Positions 8,031 through 14,175 of a stretch of 34,639 bases of DNA are shown piece after piece. The stretch spans positions 1-34,639 of the forward strand of contig JAUVYD010000001.1 in NCBI GenBank assembly GCA_030603265.1. The letters are read 5' to 3'. The translations under genes were made by a program, and so were the position numbers. How positions within the stretch are numbered: position 1 is the stretch's first letter; every line of letters begins with the position of its first letter. This DNA is from Dehalococcoidia bacterium (lineage in GTDB: Bacteria > Chloroflexota > Dehalococcoidia > GIF9 > AB-539-J10). The notes under the pieces were generated by a model. That model saw only the letters and a list, made by a program, of their open reading frames with translations, was not told the origin of the DNA and ran no database searches.

Positions 8031-8356
8031 CGGGCTGCCCTCGCGCTAAGAATAGTACAACATGGCTGTCACTGGTACTACCGGCCTCCCTCTTTCATGG
8101 CCCACGCGGGAAGTCTCAACCGGATTTCCCTTCATCCTGACGCCGCTGCGGTCTCTGGCAGCAAACTCCTGTTGCACGGCGACTCCCGGCTTGCCTGTGG
8201 CGTCATGCGGGGGCTGTGCAAGTGCCTCGTCGACACTGCAGCTCTGGCCCCCCGGCCTGGTTGTCGTCCCCCGTCGATAGAAGTGAATGTGCCCGGACAC
8301 ATGTCTGCCCGGGCGCGAGGCAGGGGTCCGTAGCTGCATGGCTCGTACTGGCTGAA
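8031..8356. other. Divergent ligA-tgt intergenic region, no recognised gene
   Basis: About 330 bases between the ligA start and the tgt promoter. Short open frames on both strands do not resemble proteins. An inverted repeat GCCCGG/CCGGGC flanks ACATGT around 8290-8314. I looked for SRP RNA, RNase P RNA, tmRNA, 6S RNA and riboswitch core motifs and found none that I could defend. Confidence 0.5.
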
Positions 8357-8376
8357 TGCTATACTGGTTGCGGAGG
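8357..8376 (+). promoter_or_regulatory. Extended -10 promoter and Shine-Dalgarno site before tgt
   Basis: TGC-TATACT at 8357-8365 is an extended -10 element without a good -35. The predicted start near 8372 coincides with GGAGG at 8372-8376, so the mRNA would begin at its ribosome-binding site. Confidence 0.45.
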
Positions 8377-8380
8377 AACA

Positions 8381-9577
8381 ATCGAGAAGGGAAGTAGCTG
8401 CTTCAGGATTCTGCATGGTGGTAGTGGTGCGGAGCCGCGGGTTGGTGAAGTGGAGACCGCGCATGGCCGGGTGGAGACGCCTGTGTTCATGCCTGTTGGC
8501 AGTCAGGCGACGGTCAAATCCCTCTCCCCCGATGATCTCCGCGAGATAGGCTGCGACATAATCCTCTGCAACGCGTACCACCTCTACCTCCGTCCCGGCG
8601 TCGAAACCGTGCAGCGGGCCGGGGGGTTGCACCGGTTCATGTCCTGGGACAGGGCGATACTGACCGACAGCGGTGGCTTCCAGGTGTTCAGTCTCGCTCC
8701 GCTTCGCAAAATCAACGACGAAGGCGTCGTATTCCGCTCTCACATCGATGGAAGCGAGCACCATCTGACTCCGGAGAAGGCCATCGGGAACCAGGAAGAG
8801 CTCGGAGCCGACATCATCATGGCGCTCGACGATGTGCCCTCCGGAACGGCTGACAGCGCGAGGGTGACCGAAGCAGTTCAGAGGACGCACCGCTGGGCCG
8901 AACGCTGCCTCGCGGCTCAGCGCCGGTCAGACCAGTTGCTCTTTGCCATAGTCCAGGGTGGCGGCGACCTCGTGCTACGAAAGCTGTCGGCGCGGACTCT
9001 TGCAGCGATGGATTTCCCCGGCTACGCCGTTGGCGGCTTGAGCGTGGGCGAGCCGAAGGAACTGATGTACTCGGTTCTCGAGGAGACGGTGCCGCTCCTG
9101 CCGGCCGGACGACCGCGTTATCTGATGGGAGTCGGGTCTCCTGAAGACCTTGTTGAGGGTGTGTGGAGGGGCGTGGACATGTTCGACTGCGTGTTGCCAA
9201 CGCGCGTGGCCCGAAACGGCGCCGTCTACACTCTCCAGGGCCGTCGCAATGTGCGCCGTGCGGAGTTCAAGGTCCAGGATGGGCCACTTGACCCCGATTG
9301 CGACTGCTACACCTGCCGGACGTTCTCCGCCTCGTATGTTCACCACCTCTTCAGATGTGAGGAGCTCCTCGCGTATCGGCTCGCGACCATACATAACCTG
9401 AGCTTCGTGCAGAGACTCATGAAGCGAATCAGGGATGCTATCGTGCTAGGAACCTTCGAGTCATTCCGAGATGATTTCCACAGGCTCTACAAGCCCACGG
9501 ATGAGACAGTCCGTCTGGCTCAGAAACGCACGCGCACAGTCGGGAGTAGCAGAGGAGCTGGTGACGACGCACTCTAG
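8381..9577 (+). CDS. tgt: tRNA-guanine transglycosylase (queuine/preQ1 tRNA-ribosyltransferase)
   Basis: Exchanges guanine-34 of GUN-anticodon tRNAs for a queuosine precursor base. Visible family motifs are VETPVFMPVGSQATVKSL, ILTDSGGFQVFS (active-site Asp and base pocket), VGGLSVGEPKE, the nucleophile-containing FDCVLPTRVARNGA, and the zinc site CDCYTCR with a downstream His. The start is unresolved. Homology begins around 8399 (CFRILHGG), yet the frame has no ATG, GTG or TTG between 8222 and that point. GGAGG at 8372-8376 points to ATC at 8381, which I use as a marker only; GTG at 8216 would add about 55 unconserved residues. It is followed 21 bases later by a queuosine-precursor transporter gene. 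Confidence 0.93.
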   Translation: MEKGSSCFRILHGGSGAEPRVGEVETAHGRVETPVFMPVGSQATVKSLSPDDLREIGCDIILCNAYHLYLRPGVETVQRAGGLHRFMSWDRAILTDSGGFQVFSLAPLRKINDEGVVFRSHIDGSEHHLTPEKAIGNQEELGADIIMALDDVPSGTADSARVTEAVQRTHRWAERCLAAQRRSDQLLFAIVQGGGDLVLRKLSARTLAAMDFPGYAVGGLSVGEPKELMYSVLEETVPLLPAGRPRYLMGVGSPEDLVEGVWRGVDMFDCVLPTRVARNGAVYTLQGRRNVRRAEFKVQDGPLDPDCDCYTCRTFSASYVHHLFRCEELLAYRLATIHNLSFVQRLMKRIRDAIVLGTFESFRDDFHRLYKPTDETVRLAQKRTRTVGSSRGAGDDAL

Positions 9578-9598
9578 CCGAGTCTCCGGGGCACAACT

Positions 9599-10333
9599 GT
9601 GGATACACTGGTAACGTCGAACAACCTTCTGTTCCTTGCCTTCGTGCTGGCGGACCTGGGTCTCGCAGTGCTTGTATTCAGGTTCTTTGGCAAGGAGGGC
9701 TTGTACGTCCTCGTTGTCGCGTCCGTGATTGTGGCCAACATTCAGGTAACCAAGACGGTCGTGCTTTTCGGCCTCACCGCAACGCTCGGCAACGTCCTGT
9801 ACGGGAGCACGTTCTTCGCCACCGACGTCCTCAGTGAGGTGTACGGCAAACGGGAGGCTCGACGAAGTGTCTGGCTCGGCTTTGTTGCCATGGGACTGGT
9901 TGTTGTCTGGATGCAGTTCGGCCTTGGATTCGTGCCGGGACCCGAGGACCTGGCGCATGACTCACTGGCAACGGTTTTCGGACTGATGCCACGTGTGGCG
10001 GCCGGAAGTCTGGTCGCGTATCTCGTGGCCCAGCATCACGATATCCTGGCCTTCCATTTCTGGAAGGCCAGGACTCGGGGTCGCTTCCTCTGGCTGCGCA
10101 ATTGCGCCTCCACCATGGTGTCTCAGGCCATTGACTCAGCGCTGTTCTGTTTCATCGCGCTGTGGGGTCTGTACGACACTGGCACATGGCTGGAGATACT
10201 CGCAACAACGTACATACTGAAGTGGGTGGTTGCCTTGCTGGACACCCCGTTTATCTACCTGGCGGTTCGGCTTCACCCGCCTGGGCGGCCCGAGCCGTCC
10301 GGAGATGGTGCATTTCCGAAGGAGGTGGCATGA
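9599..10333 (+). CDS. yhhQ: Queuosine precursor transporter (YhhQ/VUT family)
   Basis: A 244-residue inner-membrane protein with about six hydrophobic helices, matching the YhhQ/VUT family that imports queuosine precursors. Typical family segments are VIVANIQVTKTVVLFG, STFFATDVLSEVYGKREAR (the conserved T-D-x-x-S-E-x-Y-G-K motif) and a C-terminal ILKWVVALLDTPFIYLAV helix. The start is GTG, 21 bases after tgt, with only a weak GGGG ribosome site. Its stop overlaps the ATG of nnr. Pairing with tgt strongly supports base salvage; no preQ1 synthesis gene is in this window. Confidence 0.9.
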   Translation: MDTLVTSNNLLFLAFVLADLGLAVLVFRFFGKEGLYVLVVASVIVANIQVTKTVVLFGLTATLGNVLYGSTFFATDVLSEVYGKREARRSVWLGFVAMGLVVVWMQFGLGFVPGPEDLAHDSLATVFGLMPRVAAGSLVAYLVAQHHDILAFHFWKARTRGRFLWLRNCASTMVSQAIDSALFCFIALWGLYDTGTWLEILATTYILKWVVALLDTPFIYLAVRLHPPGRPEPSGDGAFPKEVA

Positions 10334-11898
10334 GAATCTGCACTGTTCAGGAGATGAGAGAGCTTGATAGACGTGCGGTTGAGGAGTTCGGCCTTTCTGA
10401 GGACATCCTCATGGAGAACGCGGGCCAGGCGGTGTACGAGGTCGCGAAGGCGGAATTCGGCACGGAGGGAAGGCGCTTCGTTGTGCTCTGTGGTGGAGGC
10501 AACAACGGCGGCGACGGACTGGTCGTTGCACGGAAGTTGCACTCGGTGGGTGCCGAAGTCAGGGTCTATCTATTGGCCGACGAGGACTCGCTTCACGGGG
10601 CGGCGCGCAGAAATCTGGAGGCCGCGATGCGCGCGGGCATTCCTCTGCAGCGACTTCGCACAGTCGAGGACCTCTATCTGGGCAGGTCGGGAGATGTTCT
10701 CATTGATGCCATCTTCGGGACGGGGCTCTCGCGAAGCCCCGAGGGCCTGCACAGGGAAGTGATTGAACGCGTCAATGCGTTCAACCAGCCGATTCTGAGC
10801 GTGGACATTCCGTCCGGAGTCAATGGAGACACGGGTGCGGTGCCGGACATCGCAGTGCGGGCGACGTGTACGGTTACCTTTGGCGTGCCGAAAAGGGGAA
10901 ACCTGCTGCAACCCGGGCGGGAACTGTCGGGAAGGCTATACGTGTCGCACATCTCGTTCCCGCCGTCACTCCACTGTGCCGACAGCCAGGTTGTCACGAA
11001 TCGTCTCAGCTCCCTGTCTCCCAGGCAGGCTAAGTGCCACAAGGGCGACTTCGGTGACGTCCTGTTCGTCGCTGGTGCACGGGCCTACCTGGGTGCTCCG
11101 CTCTTCGCCTCGATGTCATTCCTGAAGGCTGGCGGAGGATACGCGCGACTCGCTACGCCTGTGTCAATCGCCCCTTTGCTGGCGTCCCGGGCGAGCGAGG
11201 TGGTCATGGTTCCTCTTCAAGAGACGGCCGATGGAAGTATTGCCCTCTCGAACCTCGATGAATTGTGTGCCCTCGCAGACAACGTCGACATGGTCGTTGT
11301 CGGCCCGGGCGTATCCCTCAACGGGGAAACACAGGAGCTTGTCAGAGGGCTTGTCTCTCGCGTCACGAAGCCCATCCTTGTTGATGGTGACGGCCTCACT
11401 GCCATAGCATCTGATGGGGAGATGGTCCGGCGGCGCGAGGCCCCCGTGGTGCTCACGCCCCACGCCGGCGAGATGTCTCGACTGCTCGGCGTCTCCGTAG
11501 CAGCGGTGGCGCAGGACAGAATCGCGGCGGTACAGGATGCCTCCCGCAGGCTGAATGCAGTGGTCCTGCTGAAGGGCTCGAGCTCTCTTGTCGCTGAGCC
11601 GGATGGCCCCGTGTCAGTCAATCTCAGCGGGAATCCGGGCATGGCAACCGCCGGCAGCGGGGATGTGCTCGCCGGGACGATTGCGGCGCTGCACGGACTG
11701 GGGCTAGGCCTCCGAGAGGCCGCAGAAGTCGGCGCATTCATACATGGCCTGGCGGGTGACCTCGCGGCTGAGGCAAAGGGGCAGGATGGTGTTGTCGCCG
11801 GTGACATCATGGAGCACCTGCCGCGCGCGATGCGACTCTACCGGGAGAGATTCCGTGAGCTGGAACGAAACTTCTGTGGGAGACTGGTCGTTATATAG
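10330..11898 (+). CDS. nnr: Bifunctional NAD(P)HX epimerase / ADP-dependent dehydratase
   Basis: Repairs hydrated NADH and NADPH. The N-terminal YjeF-type epimerase domain (residues 1 to about 215) shows LCGGGNNGGDGLVVARKL and VDIPSGVNGDTG. The C-terminal ribokinase-like dehydratase domain shows VVVGPGVS, PILVDGDGLTAI, VVLTPHAGEMSRLLG and GNPGMATAGSGDVLAGTIA. The ATG at 10330 has AGGAGG five bases upstream and overlaps the yhhQ stop as ATGA; in-frame sequence further upstream lies inside yhhQ and is not part of it. At 522 residues it is a normal length. Operon position with tgt and yhhQ is probably co-transcription rather than shared function. Confidence 0.95.
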   Translation: MRICTVQEMRELDRRAVEEFGLSEDILMENAGQAVYEVAKAEFGTEGRRFVVLCGGGNNGGDGLVVARKLHSVGAEVRVYLLADEDSLHGAARRNLEAAMRAGIPLQRLRTVEDLYLGRSGDVLIDAIFGTGLSRSPEGLHREVIERVNAFNQPILSVDIPSGVNGDTGAVPDIAVRATCTVTFGVPKRGNLLQPGRELSGRLYVSHISFPPSLHCADSQVVTNRLSSLSPRQAKCHKGDFGDVLFVAGARAYLGAPLFASMSFLKAGGGYARLATPVSIAPLLASRASEVVMVPLQETADGSIALSNLDELCALADNVDMVVVGPGVSLNGETQELVRGLVSRVTKPILVDGDGLTAIASDGEMVRRREAPVVLTPHAGEMSRLLGVSVAAVAQDRIAAVQDASRRLNAVVLLKGSSSLVAEPDGPVSVNLSGNPGMATAGSGDVLAGTIAALHGLGLGLREAAEVGAFIHGLAGDLAAEAKGQDGVVAGDIMEHLPRAMRLYRERFRELERNFCGRLVVI

Positions 11899-12190
11899 CA
11901 AGAGAGACGTGCTGGTGGGTGTGGAAGAGGACGAGGAAGGGCACTCTGGACTTGCTCGAGCGCGGTCTCGTGGTCGATTATGTGATCATGTGGCTGTGGA
12001 AGAAGGGGCTGCCAGGTCCGCGTGTGGAGGACTGCGGTGTGGGTGGGGCTGTGTCCTGGCATGCCATGTGCTTCGGGGTGCAATCCAGGGCCTTCGCCCT
12101 CCTGTCGGGCACAGCCATGTGTGGTGGCTGTCAGAGGAAGGATGCTGTGATGGAGCAGGCAGTCCCGTTCCGGCGTTCTTTGCACGTGCG
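11899..12190. other. Intergenic region upstream of the tubulin-like gene, no recognised gene
   Basis: About 290 bases with a strong G+T bias on the plus strand. A 91-codon open frame (11919-12194) starts with GTG, is rich in Trp and Cys, has no clear ribosome site and resembles nothing I know. A short inverted repeat ACAGCC/GGCTGT lies at 12111-12131. I see no terminator after nnr and no tRNA. Confidence 0.45.
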
Positions 12191-12226
12191 TTGACATTCG
12201 TGAAGGAGGGAACTAGAATAACGCCA
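12191..12226 (+). promoter_or_regulatory. Strong sigma-70 promoter with start on the ATG (leaderless)
   Basis: TTGACA (12191-12196, perfect) and TAGAAT (12214-12219, five of six) are 17 bases apart. The expected +1, seven bases past the -10 box, is 12226, the A of the ATG. A Shine-Dalgarno-like GGAGGG (12205-12210) lies within the spacer and would not be in this transcript. Confidence 0.72.
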
Positions 12227-13398
12227 TGAAGCTGCTGGTAATAGGACTTGGACAGTGTGGCGGGCGGATTGCTGACAGATTCGCTCGCTTGAACAAGAGA
12301 GGACATGCTCTCCGTGGGATGGACACCCTCGCCGGAGTTTTCGCAGTCAACACGGATGTTGCGGATCTCAGCGGACTGCGCACAATCAGACCTGACTACA
12401 AGCACCGCATACTCATCGGTGCGCAACGTACGAACGGCCATGGCGTGGGAAAGATCAGCGAACTGGGTGCCGAGATAGCGAACGAAGACGTCGACAAGAT
12501 AATTGACGCGATTCGTACGGCCGAAGGATTCTACGAGACTGACGCGTTCCTGCTGTGCGCCGGGGCTGCGGGTGGTACAGGGTCTGGCGCGATAGGGGTG
12601 CTGACCAAGCATCTGAAGGAGCGGTATATCGGGAAGCCTGTCTATGACGTGGTGGTCCTGCCGTTCCGCCAGGAGGAGACCACTGAGACCAGGACCATCT
12701 ACAACACGGCAACGTGCTTGAAGTCAACGTACCTGGTCGCTGACGCCGTCTTCCTGATTGACAATCAGCGTTACGTGAAGAAGGATTCCCCCGCCGAGAA
12801 CAACCTGAACACGATCAATGCGAAAGTCGCGGAGCCGTTCTATAACATGCTGTGCGCGGGCGAGGAGACCAAGAGCCGCTTCGTTGGCTCCAAGACACTC
12901 GATGCCGGAGACATCATCCAGACTCTCACCGGATGGACGGTCATTGGAGGTGGCATGTCGAGGCTGGAGCGGCGACTGCCGTTCTGTGGGCCGAAGCGCG
13001 ACTTCCGTGACAAGATGATTGAAACCAGCCGGGCCTCGCATGCGATGGATCAAGCCATAAGCGAGCTGTCAATGACGATTGACCCGAGTGATGTGGGAAG
13101 GGCTCTCTATCTCCTCACGGCCCCTGCCAAGGAGATGAGTATGGACATTCTCAAGCAGCTTGGAGACAACCTCAAGAGCCTTGCGCCAAACTCCCTCATC
13201 CGGAGTGGTGACTACCCGCGTGATAGTCGCCAGGTTGATGTCACGCTCATCATGTCAGAGATTGGCAGCATTCGTAAGATAACTGACTACTTCACCAAGG
13301 CGATTGATCTTATCTCGGTGATGAAGGCGAAACGCGGGCTTGGCTATCAGACGAGAAGGCTCGAGGAGTCCTTCGATGAGATCCCAGTTCTGCTGTGA
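12226..13398 (+). CDS. CetZ/FtsZ-like tubulin superfamily GTPase
   Basis: A 390-residue tubulin/FtsZ-superfamily GTPase, presumably forming cytoplasmic filaments. The nucleotide-binding T1 loop is GLGQCGGR (7-14). The tubulin signature T4 loop is GAAGGTGSG (113-121). A candidate T7 loop LDAGDIIQTLTG supplies Asp226 and Asp229, the position used for GTP hydrolysis across a subunit interface. The HGVGKISELGAEIANEDVD stretch (72-90) is closer to archaeal CetZ than to canonical FtsZ, and the sequence lacks the FtsZ-type long linker. It ends SFDEIPVLL, reminiscent of the FtsZ tail peptide that binds partners. A strong leaderless-type promoter precedes it and a strong terminator follows. I infer a role in cell shape or organisation rather than the division ring. 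Confidence 0.88.
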   Translation: MKLLVIGLGQCGGRIADRFARLNKRGHALRGMDTLAGVFAVNTDVADLSGLRTIRPDYKHRILIGAQRTNGHGVGKISELGAEIANEDVDKIIDAIRTAEGFYETDAFLLCAGAAGGTGSGAIGVLTKHLKERYIGKPVYDVVVLPFRQEETTETRTIYNTATCLKSTYLVADAVFLIDNQRYVKKDSPAENNLNTINAKVAEPFYNMLCAGEETKSRFVGSKTLDAGDIIQTLTGWTVIGGGMSRLERRLPFCGPKRDFRDKMIETSRASHAMDQAISELSMTIDPSDVGRALYLLTAPAKEMSMDILKQLGDNLKSLAPNSLIRSGDYPRDSRQVDVTLIMSEIGSIRKITDYFTKAIDLISVMKAKRGLGYQTRRLEESFDEIPVLL

Positions 13399-13432
13399 TT
13401 GACCCTTTCTTGTTGCTCTGACACAAGAGCAG

Positions 13433-13478
13433 CAGAGAGGCCCCTGGCCGGTAGAGCCAGGGGCCTCTCTGTTTTCTT
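13433..13478 (+). terminator. Rho-independent terminator of the tubulin-like gene
   Basis: A perfect 16-bp stem (13433-13448 with 13456-13471) and seven-base loop are followed by TTTTCTT. It lies 34 bases after the stop codon. The minus-strand side has no T tract, so it serves the plus strand. Confidence 0.92.
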
Positions 13479-13497
13479 GAGCCCTTCGGGTTTCTGT

Positions 13498-14076
13498 CTA
13501 CCTGCGGGCCTTCGTGAACACTGTCCAGGTGCGCGTCATGGCCTCTCCGTGTGCCTGGCGGGCCTGCTTCTCGGTTTCGTCTCTGTCTTTCAGCGACTGC
13601 GCGACGACGTCGTCATACGCTTTCTTAGCCTGGGCAACGCTGTCGTCATATGCTTTGCGGACCTGCACGAGGCTCTCGTCGAAGGCGTGTTGAGCCTGAG
13701 CCGTGCCGTCTTCCATCACTTTCCTTGCCTGTGCGAGGGAGCTCTCGTAGTGGCCCCGGGCCCGTCCTGCGGCGTCCATTGAGCTCCGCCGAGCCTTGTC
13801 GAGAGCGTCCGTGTAGCTCTTCTCGGCTTTCTGCTCCTGGTCCTTGTAGGCGTTCTCCAGTTGGCGCTCCGCCTGGACGTACGCAACATAGGCTGCTACA
13901 GCACGTTGTTGGGTTTCGTCCAGGGCATCAACCTTCATTGCCTCTTCCGTGGCGGGAGGCATCTTCGCGTCATCGGGCTGCGTCTTGGCTGCTGCCGCTA
14001 TCGGAGGCCCCTTTGCGTCATCAGTCTGCGCCTTGGGTTGTGTCGCTTTCTCGCGCGCTTCGTCTACGTTGGCCAT
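13498..14076 (-). CDS. Hendecad-repeat helical protein, function unknown
   Basis: A 192-residue soluble protein without signal peptide or membrane segment. Residues 1-50 are a disordered, Ala/Pro/Asp-rich region containing a duplicated motif 16 residues apart (QTDDAKGPP at 17, QPDDAKMPP at 33). Residues 76-174 form nine contiguous 11-residue repeats such as AYDDSVAQAKK and HYESSLAQARK, predicting one long helix with 3.67-residue periodicity. The tail is short and basic (TRTWTVFTKARR). Hendecad helices form right-handed coiled coils or lie on membranes. The ATG has GGAGG about seven bases upstream. It converges on the tubulin-like gene and follows the 25-residue-repeat gene by 99 bases. I do not recognise a named family. 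Confidence 0.85.
   Translation of the reverse strand: MANVDEAREKATQPKAQTDDAKGPPIAAAAKTQPDDAKMPPATEEAMKVDALDETQQRAVAAYVAYVQAERQLENAYKDQEQKAEKSYTDALDKARRSSMDAAGRARGHYESSLAQARKVMEDGTAQAQHAFDESLVQVRKAYDDSVAQAKKAYDDVVAQSLKDRDETEKQARQAHGEAMTRTWTVFTKARR
13555..13851 (-). repeat. Nine tandem 33-bp (11-residue) coding repeats
   Basis: Residues 76-174 of the hendecad protein divide exactly into nine 11-mers with no gaps. The consensus is roughly A-Y-D/E-D-S-V/L-A-Q-A-R/K-K. Repeats are diverged at the DNA level, so this is an old protein repeat rather than a recent tandem duplication. Confidence 0.85.
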
Positions 14077-14116
14077 CTATGCCCTCCTTTGCAGTTGTCC
14101 TTCATCGATGTCTCTT

Positions 14117-14132
14117 GTGTGAGAGTGTATCA
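14117..14132 (-). promoter_or_regulatory. Possible extended -10 promoter for the hendecad gene
   Basis: TGA-TACACT reads on the minus strand down to 14124, giving a start near 14117 and a leader of about 40 bases carrying AAAGGAGGG. No convincing -35 box. Readthrough from the upstream repeat gene is the alternative. Confidence 0.4.
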
Positions 14133-14175
14133 CGTACTGCTGGCCGAATCCCCTGATGTGGAGGCAGCGCCGGCA

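Noticed and set aside
8031..8356. Possible structural RNA (RNase P, tmRNA, SRP, 6S or cobalamin riboswitch) in the ligA-tgt gap
   Set aside because: A minus-strand GGGAAATCCGGTTGAGACTTCC stretch was briefly suggestive of a cobalamin element, but the rest of the conserved core is missing and the neighbours are not B12 genes.
10162..10329. In-frame N-terminal extension of nnr
   Set aside because: It lies within yhhQ, and an AGGAGG-preceded ATG at 10330 starts exactly at the conserved epimerase sequence.
11919..12194. 91-codon plus-strand frame before the tubulin-like gene
   Set aside because: GTG start without a ribosome site, odd Trp/Cys-rich composition, and its end overlaps the strong promoter at 12191. 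I kept it as unexplained spacer.
12226..13398. Calling the tubulin-like gene ftsZ
   Set aside because: It has tubulin-superfamily loops but the HGVGKISELGAEIA region and overall layout are CetZ-like, and no division-cluster genes (ftsA, ftsQ, mur) are nearby.
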